Below are positions 8,801 to 17,965 of a stretch of DNA of 64,000 nt, one piece after another; positions within the stretch are counted from its first letter, which is position 1; every line of letters begins with the position of its first letter. The stretch covers positions 8,736 to 72,735 of the forward strand of contig MLAK01000694.1 of NCBI GenBank assembly GCA_001839685.1, in the 5' to 3' direction. The position numbers and the translations under genes are program-made. The notes below the pieces were generated by a model, which was not told where the DNA came from, did no database searches, and worked only from the letters and a program-made list of their open reading frames with translations. Source of the DNA: Tritrichomonas foetus. Its lineage: Eukaryota; Parabasalia; Tritrichomonadida; Tritrichomonadidae.

Positions 8801-10892
8801 GAAAATAAGTACTTGTAATATCAATGATACCTATTACATTTTGTGGAACATCTGTATTATCTTCTTTCTGTTCCTTTAGGAAATAGGCTAAAAGTTGGTA
8901 TAAAACATGCTGTCGGACAAGAGGTTCATATAAAAATGATAAATATGAATAAGAAAATGAATAGTCATTAAAAAATAAAGCTAAATAAGCTTGATCTAAG
9001 AAAAGATGTCCAATAAAGGCAAAAATTGTGGTACTTGCTAATTCTACATCTGGAATATTTTGTGAAGAAAATGATCGATAAAAAAGTGCAGCATTAATTA
9101 AACATCTTCCCATTTTTATTTGTGATTTCGATGATGATGGGAGCAATTTATGATTGGCAATAAACCTATGTAAAATTTCAGCAAACAATTTTGGTGAAAC
9201 CATTGTACATGAAAGGAAATTGTCAATATTTTGTTCATTGATTGAAACAAGAATACTTAGTGCGTTACATCTTAAAGTATTGATGACTTCATAACCAGGA
9301 AAATTATCAAAAATAGTATATTTTGGATTAAAGATAATATTATTAAAAAATATTGTGTATGGAATTTCACTCATTTTATCTGGTGGAAATAATTTGATAA
9401 TGAAAATGAAAAGTGAGTATAAATCTAAAATATGCTCGTTGTGAATTTCCGCTTTTAAAACTTCTTCAAAATTAATGGTGATTGTTCTGATATGTTCACA
9501 TTGAGTAAATGCTGCACCAACAAAAGTATTTAATTTAGAAATCAAATCTGGATGAATCATTTGGACAAGCTCAATTTGTGGCGGGAAATTCACAGTTTGT
9601 GCAGTATCTAAAGAAATTCGAAATGTTTCTTCGGAATTGAAACAAAGACTAGCATTGAATGCTTCTGCTTTCGGCAAATGAGTAAATATGTGATTTTCTG
9701 GAATATTGGGAATGTGATTAATAACGGGTCTATTTTGTATATATGAATATAAATTAACAGGAATTTGACACAAAAGTGCAGATGCGTAATTAATGGATAC
9801 TTGATTAAAATAATTTCCGAAACAGAAAGAAATAACATCATTATCTGAAAATGCTGAATATAATGCTAAATTCAACATTTTTTGAGCATATTTTTCAGGA
9901 AGTTTGATTTTGGAAACAAAGCTTAAAAAGGATAAAATATCATTGTTGTCATCACAACTATTTTCTGTATGGTCATTTTTCTGTATCATCCATTCTACAG
10001 TCATTGGGATCATTTTGTAGCATTTGTCCGGTAATGGTGAAAATTGGTTACTGCTATTTTTCTCCAAAAACAAATATAGTGTTGATAGAAACCGACTCTT
10101 GTTTTCAATGATTTTATTTTTGATTGAATTTTTATATAAAATAGTAAAAGCAGAAACAATTACATTTCTGACATTTGTAACTTCATAGTCGGAAATTGCA
10201 GCTAGTGCAGCCAAAAGATGCACTAATTGTTCATTTAACTGTTCATCTAATTCATTAGAGGCTGATTGATGGCATTTTAGTATACCGAAAGTATTGCAAT
10301 TTTCATTCTCTTTGAATATTGGAATTTCACATTTTTTGCCTAAGTCTGTTGGTATTTCTTGGCCAGTTGAATTATGAATTTGCGTTAAATCTAAATGTCC
10401 GATTAAATTTTTCACGGAGTTTGTGTTTTCTTCTTTACTAATTTTTTCTGATGAAGTGTGCATTTGATTAATGGTTGAATTTTCTTCTATTGAATTTATA
10501 TTAATCGTCAACTGATTTTTTTGGCTTTGAATGCCTTCATTTTCAATTGTCCATGCTATGTATTCATTTAAGACAAACAAAATAGCGAATTTAAGATTGG
10601 ATTTTGTCAAATTTGACAATAAAATATCGATAAATCCTGAATTGAACTCAAATGAGTAGTTGTGGCTGGCCAAAGTTGACTTAAAATCATGATAATTTCC
10701 TTTTTGAATCTCTTTGGTGGCAAATTCTTCTATCGTACGAAATTCTTCCTGAGAAAAAGATGGAAATTTGATCTTGGAGAAAAACTGTTGGGCTGCATCG
10801 TTTTCGCGTATCGTTGGTTTATCTATATTTGAAGGGAGTCTCAAAACTTGCATGAAAACTTCGCCTTGTGTAAGCAAGGCTGACTTTTTCAT
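2832..10892 (-). CDS. Giant BEACH-domain protein (LYST/neurobeachin-like)
   Basis: This is a 2686 aa protein of the BEACH family, large scaffolds for lysosome size, vesicle traffic and autophagy. In order: a long alpha-helical N-terminal half; a concanavalin A-like (LamG-type) domain at about 955-1110; a PH-BEACH-like region at about 1815-1915; a BEACH domain starting at WQHREIT near 1936 with the diagnostic GRSYND and YPMIPW; and weak WD40-type repeats from about 2260 to the end. The BEACH domain is unusual. It lacks the central HYGTHYS-type segment, and after the WKYK motif (about 2080) comes a roughly 150-residue Ser/Asn-rich insert before LFSHDHPPR (about 2237), which resembles the end of a normal BEACH domain. 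The ATG at 10892 is preceded by an initiator-like TCATTCA, and the stop lies in TAAA. Confidence 0.9.
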   Translation of the reverse strand: MKKSALLTQGEVFMQVLRLPSNIDKPTIRENDAAQQFFSKIKFPSFSQEEFRTIEEFATKEIQKGNYHDFKSTLASHNYSFEFNSGFIDILLSNLTKSNLKFAILFVLNEYIAWTIENEGIQSQKNQLTININSIEENSTINQMHTSSEKISKEENTNSVKNLIGHLDLTQIHNSTGQEIPTDLGKKCEIPIFKENENCNTFGILKCHQSASNELDEQLNEQLVHLLAALAAISDYEVTNVRNVIVSAFTILYKNSIKNKIIENKSRFLSTLYLFLEKNSSNQFSPLPDKCYKMIPMTVEWMIQKNDHTENSCDDNNDILSFLSFVSKIKLPEKYAQKMLNLALYSAFSDNDVISFCFGNYFNQVSINYASALLCQIPVNLYSYIQNRPVINHIPNIPENHIFTHLPKAEAFNASLCFNSEETFRISLDTAQTVNFPPQIELVQMIHPDLISKLNTFVGAAFTQCEHIRTITINFEEVLKAEIHNEHILDLYSLFIFIIKLFPPDKMSEIPYTIFFNNIIFNPKYTIFDNFPGYEVINTLRCNALSILVSINEQNIDNFLSCTMVSPKLFAEILHRFIANHKLLPSSSKSQIKMGRCLINAALFYRSFSSQNIPDVELASTTIFAFIGHLFLDQAYLALFFNDYSFSYSYLSFLYEPLVRQHVLYQLLAYFLKEQKEDNTDVPQNVIGIIDITSTYFPDKRAVCLVSDVLNTINEALMHRRKLIRLFSSLFDILFRAMKHLDDSEQSQQLIDNILLFLVMATKNHLLTEENLQVLENCISKSYKENPSQKIFEKYIQLLSAEYMSSFNPSFFIRQPLVIRSFLSLFSKSDKLSDVINYISDLCNYSTMNSIACSKSEIDLWIINFLKKENEKSPKNKKHIKQALSLLEKIETIISNNKVAQNLISLFVPVESQNYLQENQILILNSLQTMISAAIREPYVFCPFGYPIKITNINVNQVSKTFCFVCWIYHDSSIAQYKPTIFSFIEQPEKCIEFTFHSNQIHIDHQNELYNSSGSFDHRIPSKQWSMLAFRFVNNIETEKESYLFIRINMSKWEKMKFPYMKFKNKSQIEVTIGSLAKDSISPKQQSKIGSFGLFSEIDNNIVDMIYESGPQRSPTSLKNCIFYCQPQLINSEFVYCEFSNDFQCHISQHDKSFELTSPISYVFVQPSGICSLLPLFDLIKEDRRVADSLIGILGHLFQITENCQSSFHELNGFGIISNSLKNFNYQIYASFYNLLDTISYEPLQLDLIDNILINFILLIHSDPESQLRIIKHWGRIIFPSFTAQMTSVRSLSYFLKAFSRFYHNFASNDCRLALLSLCNNMPFNPDEFKEFTTELLISNDSTKDLLEFLYQQIDINTSHFNFELNLDPLFNLMQLSNDRITYLLVKILVQSHRKHLITNISLNEHINVLLDYFYVRYTSQELYELFLNELERNKEILPICCCLATYYDSTLLIKNLRPSKEYSTHCAWSLWPLYLAQYLKIKDQQYFLLQFVIMSDSFGLKNVFEMINFVGNQNEACVDELKAMFFQILYPTLDSIELSEIFLSIAQRYLFLRTTTPNYLLFNQMSRSPFSKSVIDIIRCNFTKPINFINPDNFRLSHYTNQQSQKCFCIRHENNIWRDLELAKNCLNLIIEGNFKQFIHFDLIICSYLIKYDFYFVKNHLEQLKLSNDEIAENLPIIQYIQTRVNKSIDLFGVNVAYNNDTMVESLNKYQEIIENWTNQENQNLTDEMIAIIQYHDNLVLKRKDGKLPKFSIKTDFIGRIMKKEKSLYDERKRLFKSLTVKYAPWFCESNYKFKRENLICSPNYCMPKVTRICKIEKNMQYFSFPMKIMFSSECEIIKPMETIHTTFILEEEEGYILNKRFHKYSWLKWVLPRKINDKNNAIEFFFKSGKTQLINFPNQSSDQILKMFRRLAPKALIQIEKPMSFFKKLGLTEKWQHREITTLTYISLMNIFSGRSYNDIDKYPMIPWIFANINNSNKILRNFRETEVGKISRSDVALLISKMKPFKSYNQISLELNDSLVEMTPEFFSIPEIFGNATLPQWCNRNPYELVCMMNKSLENEFVSKHIVHWFNIVWKYKKKKNVNIQRRKTSSNLNIVVKDTTISQETARSKESLNDLTEIDDDSSNNDKISSTINTSSININSPGYPKNNSAKISKSRSLDINSINNFSILLGSNSLPDTNGSAIVNETKNNSILTEAISNEGEKETEDDQNERIKNRKSDSFEIERNFEYLFSHDHPPRYPKLSKELILNHQINIQTIRDKKIIFAKIIYLSQLNYSLILVDSNGHVFISSTNFSRVSKGSINISPAAKIAFLQPFRELQRSQSSSFTLHDTNISFLALSHIARQCTIIKNFDLNNISHFRGNSFTVRGENEIFVANGQKFDVYDLILHSHETSNHSQTNNLNSNQSNPSPPQSPIRQSQSKASFSNKIRKSSSAIYTNMKEKQENVLCKYKKCPKNHNIKAVCVSSDESNVIIGCENSIIYVNKKPIPLFCGKPTCCAINADYQLAVCGTDQNCIAIISINKMATEIVTNINGDNNFDSNTNTNNSHSTNNNINRSLDSNANYDVSNDEIMAVLITKRWGFIVAKTKKELILLNVNGNIIKRQEAKESISTWTTWSSCDGTDYVAYVTDSGRIILFEALYLDLNELPFKALNAVAIEFVPNDNGLVFVYENGTATFTPFIHE

Positions 10893-10897
10893 GTTTA

Positions 10898-10904
10898 TGA
10901 ATGA
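10898..10904 (-). promoter_or_regulatory. Initiator-like element of the BEACH gene
   Basis: On the minus strand TCATTCA lies 5 nt before the ATG at 10892. It fits TCAYTW. Very short 5' untranslated leaders are normal in trichomonads. Confidence 0.45.
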
Positions 10905-12324
10905 GAATTTGAAAGGGAAAATGGATTGAATTTGAATATAAATTTAAAATATTGTATGAAATTCAAATGGCTATCTAAATTTCAATGTATCAAATTTAAA
11001 TTGCACGCATTCAATTTCAAACCATTCAATAGTACAGAAAATAAAATTGAATAAATATATTGAATGTAACGATGTTTTTCAAAGAATTAATAAAAGTGGC
11101 GATATGTTTTTGAAATAACATGTCAAATTTGTTTGAATATACTCAGACTTTTTGAATGTATGTCACGTGCAAAAATATAGAACAGTAACTTTTTGAGTAT
11201 AATTTGGCAGAATGATATTTTTGAAAAAATCCTTCTCATTGAAACTGTATAGGCATTCAATTTTTGTTAACAAATTTTCATTTGATACAACATGTTCATG
11301 AAAAAATTTAATTGCCAACTGTTAACTATATCACAGTCAACGCGAAAATTGTATGTGAACTGACAATTATTTTTTCTGAGGATCAGAAATATGAACTAAC
11401 TTATATCTCTTTTCATAATTGATATTACCAATTAATAATTATTTAAAAAGAAATATATTCATATTGTTAAGGCAATAATCGTATTATTTATATCTATTAC
11501 TGAAAATTAATCACGATTATTAAACATTGCTGATTCAATGCCTTCTTAAAAAGTTTCTTCGTGAATAAAAATTTGTGGGGAGTGAGAAAAAAAATAATCG
11601 GTATCATACCTATCCCAAAATTGCCAATTGATTAATTTTCTAATTAGAAATGCTTTTCAAATTAGAAATTTTCTTTTTTATATTTCACAAAATGGAATTG
11701 TCCATAAATTCTGGAATTAAGTACATAATTATTCGACTGTCTTTGATTATTTTCGTATTTTTGGTTACACAATGACTTTTATGTGCATATGGACAATATT
11801 AGGAAAACTGAGTAATTTCATTGATTCCATAGTTTTTACTCAAAATCAAATTCAGAGAAACCAACATATTCAAAAGTGAAATCTCTGAAAAATTGAATAG
11901 AAAAGTAAAGGTTTAAATATTCAATCGTATTTGAAAAATATATGCATCATCTCTGTAAGAACACCCAAAGTAACTATAGATATACATATATATCTGAATT
12001 ATCATTCGCTATTAATGAATGAAGATCCACCAATAGTTTTCATTTAATTGAGGTTCTCATTAGGAAACTTGGGAAATTTTGCGATATTGGATCGGGATTT
12101 GTATCAAACTTTATCATTAATACCAAAATTGATATTCATATATCAATCCAAAATATTGTGCTATTTGGGTGTCAAAGAAGATAAGATTTTTTGTAATTAA
12201 CATAATCATCGGGCCATAGATATTAATAATAAAAAGATTATTTTGCATGATTATCAAATGATGAAAAAATAGTAATAACTTTATTGTATAGCTTTATTCT
12301 TTTTATTTTTAACCTAAAATTTGA

Positions 12325-12870
12325 TTATAAGATTATTTTGAGGAATTGAGCAAATTCGCTTTCATCATGCTCATCAGCATCTTGAATATCAGCATAGAAA
12401 AGATGATTGATGAATAGTCTGATATGCTTCCTCCAGTACAGAAATGTTTCTTGTTGTCTATCATGAAGATGCATGATTGCTGATATAAATAAAAGAAAAA
12501 TGAGACATGTCAACCAACTAAATGCTCCTGGTATTGATATTTTAGATATATGATGTTATTGAGAAATTACGGTAAAACTATACTTAAAGTTCCTTCAAGC
12601 GTCATACTATGAATATATCTTTGTCGACTATTTTTTACCAGTTTTATCTTGGTAACCTGAAAGAGTCATTGCTTTCTTTTAACCAAGTGTACCGAGATAT
12701 TGAAGAGCAATCTGGTTAGCATGGTTTCTCCAGAGTTCCAAGTGCACATAAGGATCAACATCAACTAATCTACAAACGAATTTTTCATAAATTATTGATT
12801 GGAACATATGATTTGATAAACTTGGATGAAATTTGTGGTTCTTCTGATCTTGGTAACAAGAACAATACAT
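12325..12870 (-). pseudogene. Possible relic of an unrecognised gene
   Basis: Two coding-like pieces lie in the same minus-strand frame: about 63 aa ending at 12679, and about 62 aa at 12325-12513. Between them the frame is broken by several stops. The first piece includes KFVCRLVDVDPYV and the second RQQETFLYWRKH. Codon choice in both looks less random than the surroundings. I do not recognise the family. The pieces could also be chance open frames. Confidence 0.25.
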
Positions 12871-13506
12871 CCATCATCTCCTTCCTTATCATGCCCATGC
12901 ATTGAAATTAATGAAATGAGTTTGTTAAGATAATAATTCGATGGTGGCTCGATTTCTCTTGACTTATAAATATTGATGTAATGAGCTCTTCATTTGAACT
13001 TTCCCGCCTAGAAGATAGAAAGCATGAAAGTTTGAGATGAATTAAAGTCTGAAAGATGACATGAATGCGTTCATTCATTGAATAATTTGAATAGTATGAT
13101 GTAATTTTTTCTGAGATGTTTCATATTTATCTAAACTTTTTGAAATGTTGAATCTATCAACCATCGAAAGTATCACTTTTTAAAAGGATTATGAACAATC
13201 AAACTCTCGTTCTTTTGTCTGCTTTCGAAATAGCTCAATGCAAATTTTTACCATGTCATATTAAATTTAGACTGAATGAGAAATTGGCCTCTCTAGTTAG
13301 ATGATATATTTCAAATCTTTAATATTCAAGATCAATTCGAAGAACCAGAGAGATCAAGGAGTTAGAAAAAATTAGAAATTATGAAATCTATATTCATAAC
13401 CTAGAATAAGAATTAAACGAAATGACGATAGATTATTGATATTGCATAAAAAAAACGTTATCATTATTCAAAAAGAATAAATCTACAATAATTTTGACAT
13501 TTAAAA

Positions 13507-13674
13507 ATGATTACTTCCATTTTCCCAGTGAATTTAGATGATTTTGACCAATGGAAAAAAAAATCTCACATTCAAGAATCTAGCTTTATGGTAAAACTTT
13601 TATCGGATAATTGCTTAATAGAACTACAAAAGGAGATTCTGAGAAGTGGAAAATGCATTTTTCAAAACTCGTAA
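13507..13674 (+). CDS. Small open frame, hypothetical (55 aa)
   Basis: An ATG-to-TAA frame of 55 codons starts MITSIFPVNLDDF and contains a run of three Lys. It has a balanced composition for such AT-rich DNA. I recognise no family and see no clear initiator motif. It may be chance or part of a decayed gene. Confidence 0.15.
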   Translation: MITSIFPVNLDDFDQWKKKSHIQESSFMVKLLSDNCLIELQKEILRSGKCIFQNS

Positions 13675-14121
13675 AACAGCGAATCAATATATTTCCGTTT
13701 AATTTTTGATTTAACAATATTAAAAGCGGTTTAGGTTAAATTATGTCGGTTATATTTTTTTCTTTGTAATCATTTGATTGTTCACTGTCATAAACATTAT
13801 GGTTACAGAGGAAATCTCACAAATAAGAAAAGTGGCCAACAAAATCATACAAAAAGTTGTCTCTTTCAAAAAGCTATTTACACTTTCATTGAAAAAATGC
13901 TCGTGAATTCTCATTCTAAAGTTTTTCTAACCTTTTTCTATAAAGACAAATTCCCCAAAATTCTGATTCATTACTAAATTTTTCTTAATTTTTAGGGAAT
14001 TCTAGTATTATATAAACTATCTAAGAAATATTTTTACATTTAAAATGCAATATGTTTTGAATCTAAGCCGGAAAATGAAATATCAAAAAATACAATTTTG
14101 TAAGGTGGTAGTATTGAAATC

Positions 14122-14129
14122 TCACTTAT
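14122..14129 (+). promoter_or_regulatory. Initiator-like element of the kinase gene
   Basis: TCACTTAT fits TCAYTWT and lies about 40 nt before the ATG at 14163. A second TCATTGA follows nearer the start. Confidence 0.4.
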
Positions 14130-14162
14130 CGTAACGGTTTCATTGAAAAAGCGAATCCTCAT

Positions 14163-17100
14163 ATGCCTCCAAAGAAGAAGCGCGCTGGAAAAAAGAAACC
14201 AAAGCCAAAGATCATCCTGCCGGATATCATTGAAGATAAGACTCCGCAGGATTTTGGCGATTATAAACTCGGCACTCAACTTGGAAGAGGTGCGTTCGGA
14301 AGTGTTTATCAAGGACTTGATACGAGCACTGGACAACTTGTCGCTATTAAAACAATTCCGCTTAACCAGGGACAGTCCCTTGAAGGAGTCCAAGCCGAAA
14401 TTACGATGATGAGTGGATTAAATAATGAGCATATTGTCAAATACATTGGATCACATAAAACAGACGATTTTTTATACATCGTAATGGAATATGCAGAAGG
14501 CGGAAGTCTTCAGCATATCCAAAAAAAATTCACCAATTTTAATGAACAACTCGCTGCACAATATATTCATCAGGTTCTTCTCGGACTTCAGTATTTACAC
14601 TCACAGTCGATTATTCACAGAGATATTAAGGCGGCCAACATTCTATTAAATAATAATATTGCAAAACTCTCAGATTTCGGAATTTCTGTCAACCTAAACG
14701 AAGGACCAAGGGCAGACGCAGACTTCCAATGCTCTCCGTACTGGGCAGCCCCCGAAGTTATCAATATGGAATCCATCACAGAAAAATGTGATATTTGGTC
14801 ACTCGGAATTACTGCAATTGAAATGTTTACTGGACAGCCACCATTTTTCGATTTGGCGCCTATTCCCGCCATGTTCAAAATTGTTCAAAGCCAAGAAACA
14901 CCTCTACCTGAAAATATTTCACCTGAATTTAAAGATTTCCTTCTCGGATGCCTCAAACGTGATGTCACTTTTCGAAAATCAACTGAAGAACTGTTGAATC
15001 ATGTATGGATCACTCGTAAGAACCTAAATAAAGCAACAAATGCTGCTGATGAATCAAGTGATGATAGTCTTTTCGGAAGCGATTCAGAGAAAAGTGACGT
15101 TTTTGCATCTAAGCCTTCACTTTCACTAAAGCCAGCGAAATCTGGATCAAACGCAATAGATGCATTTGCCGAATCAAGTGATGATGATATGGACTTTGAT
15201 GGTGGCTTGTCTTTCACTCCAAAGAACTCAAATACACAACTACCAGGCATGAAAGCCTTGGATATGTTAAATGATCTAGATTTTGATGATATGAAACCTC
15301 AGATAAAGAAGAAAGAAGAACCAAAAGATATTGAAGATTTCATGGAAGATGAAGAATCATCTGACGACTTCGGTGAAGCATTTACTGGAACTACATCGTC
15401 CTTAAAGTTTGCTCCTTTAAGTCGGCCAAAACTTGCTCCTTCAATTCCATTGAAGCCACTTGGTGATATTGACGATGATAGCGACGAATCAAGTGATGAT
15501 ATTTTTGAAAGTGATGACAATAATTCAAATAACAATAATAAATTAACCTTTGCATTTGTCGATCCAAAAGCAAATATGAGTAAACTTGATGAAATGTTTG
15601 CTGATGAAGAAGATGCCGATCAACGTGAACAGGAAAGACAAAATCGTGTTATGAAAAACACTATCGACCTCATGGAAAAATTACTCAGTGACGAATATCT
15701 AAATAATAATAGTGATGCCACTCATACATTTATTGAAGAGTCATGTAAAGCATTATTGAATAATTTCAATACAGAGCCATCATTAAAGACCAATTTGACT
15801 GATTATCATGGAGTTATTCCAATTGTCGAAATTATTCAAACCCAAAACCAATTTTTGCTCGAGAATGCCCTTCCATTCATCATTGTAGCTTCCAAAGACC
15901 AAACTGATACCCAAAACATGCTTTGTCTTCTTGGTGTTCTTCCGTATTTGTTTGAATATTGCATCTCTCGAGACTATTCGGCCAATATCCAAGAAATGTC
16001 ATTGAAAATTCTTCACAGTTTTTGCACAAGTAAGAAAAAACCACTCCAAATGTTTATTTCAGCTGGCGGTTTACCAAAAATGGCAAAAATTTTGGAAGTT
16101 TATCCACATAAAGAGCGTCCCATTCTTACAAAATTAGTCATTGAAATTGTTGACGCTGTTTTTTCATTCCATTGCAGTACACCAAAATCATGTTTTGCTC
16201 GAATCATGGCGCAATCAAACATAATTGCACTTCTTGGAAAACGATTTGTTGATATTTCTAAAGATGATCCTTCAATGAAAGCACTATGCGACATTTTTGA
16301 AGTCTTTTCAAACGCAGACACTCAAGTGAAGCTTAAAATGGCTGATAAACAATTCATTAATGATATTTTCACCAAAGCTTCTTACAAATGGCGTACGAAA
16401 ACATCAAAACCTACAAAAAGAATTTCTCCATCCGCAAATCGAAGACTAACTACCAAAAACAAACCTGTCAAACTCACTGAAACTACAGCTAACAAATCCA
16501 ACAGCAACACCAATAATAAATCAAATGATAAGTCTCATAATAAATCAAATGATAAATCTCATAATAAATCAAATGATAAATCACATAGTAAATCCAATCC
16601 AAATTCGGTGAGTAAGTCAGGTGAAAAATTAGTTGATAAGTCTGTGGGTCAGTCGAAGGAGAAATCAGATGTTAACCAGAAAGTAAAAAGCACTCTCCCT
16701 GCCCCACAGCAAGAAGAAGATACTACTTCTGGTCTCAATGATTTCGATTTATTAACAATTATGCGAATGTTGAATAATTTGGCAATGGACAAAAGTGTTG
16801 TTCAAGTTTTATGGAATACCAAACTAGTTGATAACTTACTAGAATATTTAAGAGTTGAACGTCATCCACAAATGAATCCAATGTTGAATACATGTTTCTC
16901 TGCCCTTTTCCATCTTTCTCGAGTTCTTTCATCTGAAAATGTGCCAAAAATTGCTCCGTTGATTCCAATGCTTGTTTACATTATCACGAATGACCTCCAA
17001 TTGAAGGAATTAGCAACAACACTCTTTTTGGAATTCATTAATACTCATTCATCTGATCGAAACATGCGAATGAGACTTGAAAATAATAATGGAATAGAAA

Positions 17101-17585
17101 CATTATTTTACTTGCTCGAAAAGAATCCACATAAAGATCAGATCATCAGCCAAATTGCTAACTGGGCAAGCAGTCAAAATCTTTCAATTGAAGATGCTTT
17201 AATACGTAGATGTGACAAATTTGCAGATATTGTTGGAAACGTCTTCAAGAAAGATCAAATTTCTGTTCAAACTGCAGTAGCTGATAAACTCCTTCAGATT
17301 TGTGATAAATGCCCTCATTTCGTAAAAGCTTTAGCAAAAACCCCACTAATTAACATTATTGTTAATAAATTGACGTCAAATGCTATTGATGGAACTCCAG
17401 AATTAAGGAAATCATTCTTATCCATGATTATTGTGTTTTACCAATCATCCGATTCACCAAAGAAGCTTATTGTTGACTGCAGACTTGATCGTGTTGGACG
17501 CAGGTTGATACATGACTCCTCATTACCAGTGAAGAACCTTGCTATTCAACTAATGCAGTCTGTTGCATCGAATTACATCTTTTGA
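14163..17585 (+). CDS. Protein kinase, MAP3K-epsilon/Cdc7(SIN)-like, with helical-repeat tail
   Basis: This is a Ser/Thr kinase of 1140 aa. The kinase domain at about 33-285 has GRGAFGSVY, the catalytic Lys in VAIK, HRDIKAANIL, DFG and an activation segment ending SPYWAAPEV. The start GDYKLGTQLGRGAFG, the PALFRIVQ-like PAMFKIVQ stretch, and a C-terminal half of ARM/HEAT-type helices resemble plant MAP3K-epsilon and yeast Cdc7/Cdc15, which drive septation and cytokinesis. STE20/MST kinases are the alternative. Residues about 300-470 are acidic and Ser-rich with repeated ESSDD motifs. Residues 785-808 are three copies of NKSNDKSH. The N-terminus is strongly basic. The usual GTPYW motif is CSPYW. 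Confidence 0.88.
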   Translation: MPPKKKRAGKKKPKPKIILPDIIEDKTPQDFGDYKLGTQLGRGAFGSVYQGLDTSTGQLVAIKTIPLNQGQSLEGVQAEITMMSGLNNEHIVKYIGSHKTDDFLYIVMEYAEGGSLQHIQKKFTNFNEQLAAQYIHQVLLGLQYLHSQSIIHRDIKAANILLNNNIAKLSDFGISVNLNEGPRADADFQCSPYWAAPEVINMESITEKCDIWSLGITAIEMFTGQPPFFDLAPIPAMFKIVQSQETPLPENISPEFKDFLLGCLKRDVTFRKSTEELLNHVWITRKNLNKATNAADESSDDSLFGSDSEKSDVFASKPSLSLKPAKSGSNAIDAFAESSDDDMDFDGGLSFTPKNSNTQLPGMKALDMLNDLDFDDMKPQIKKKEEPKDIEDFMEDEESSDDFGEAFTGTTSSLKFAPLSRPKLAPSIPLKPLGDIDDDSDESSDDIFESDDNNSNNNNKLTFAFVDPKANMSKLDEMFADEEDADQREQERQNRVMKNTIDLMEKLLSDEYLNNNSDATHTFIEESCKALLNNFNTEPSLKTNLTDYHGVIPIVEIIQTQNQFLLENALPFIIVASKDQTDTQNMLCLLGVLPYLFEYCISRDYSANIQEMSLKILHSFCTSKKKPLQMFISAGGLPKMAKILEVYPHKERPILTKLVIEIVDAVFSFHCSTPKSCFARIMAQSNIIALLGKRFVDISKDDPSMKALCDIFEVFSNADTQVKLKMADKQFINDIFTKASYKWRTKTSKPTKRISPSANRRLTTKNKPVKLTETTANKSNSNTNNKSNDKSHNKSNDKSHNKSNDKSHSKSNPNSVSKSGEKLVDKSVGQSKEKSDVNQKVKSTLPAPQQEEDTTSGLNDFDLLTIMRMLNNLAMDKSVVQVLWNTKLVDNLLEYLRVERHPQMNPMLNTCFSALFHLSRVLSSENVPKIAPLIPMLVYIITNDLQLKELATTLFLEFINTHSSDRNMRMRLENNNGIETLFYLLEKNPHKDQIISQIANWASSQNLSIEDALIRRCDKFADIVGNVFKKDQISVQTAVADKLLQICDKCPHFVKALAKTPLINIIVNKLTSNAIDGTPELRKSFLSMIIVFYQSSDSPKKLIVDCRLDRVGRRLIHDSSLPVKNLAIQLMQSVASNYIF
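16515..16586 (+). repeat. 24 bp coding tandem repeat (NKSNDKSH x3)
   Basis: Three nearly identical 24 bp units encode NKSNDKSH in a low-complexity linker between the acidic segment and the C-terminal helices. Weaker KS-rich copies follow. Such repeats usually vary in copy number between strains. Confidence 0.85.
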
Positions 17586-17965
17586 TTTTTTTATTTGTTT
17601 GTTTTTTTGTTTGAAAAAAATATATATCTTATGTTAATCACTACAACGTTTATGATATTGATTATTTTATTAAAATGTTCTTTAATAAAGCACATGTTTT
17701 ATGTGGTCATTTGGAAGTATTTATACATTTTAATCTTGTGATTTTTTCCCAATTTTATTTTATTTATTTTGTCATTTGAATGATAAGTTGATTGATTAAA
17801 TATAATAAGTAACTGGATTCAATATATGAAGAACAAAAGATGAAATATCGAAAAAAGTTTCGGGAATAGAGAAATAAAATGTCTTATATCTTTTATCAAA
17901 GGATTTAAACAAAAAAGGAGAATTATGAAGCTGTAGAAAATTTTAATACATAATATAAGCTTCGA
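17586..17965. other. Convergent intergenic region
   Basis: AT-rich 3' spacer between convergently transcribed genes. No gene, RNA or clear hairpin seen. Confidence 0.5.

Larger units (their letters stand above)
10905..14121. other. 3.2 kb gene-poor region
   Basis: AT-rich spacer between the divergent BEACH and kinase genes. It holds a possible relic at 12325-12870 and one small frame at 13507-13674. Nothing else with coding character stands out. Confidence 0.45.

Noticed and set aside
14040..14393. Minus-strand frame of 117 codons
   Set aside because: It is a shadow of the kinase gene and its promoter.
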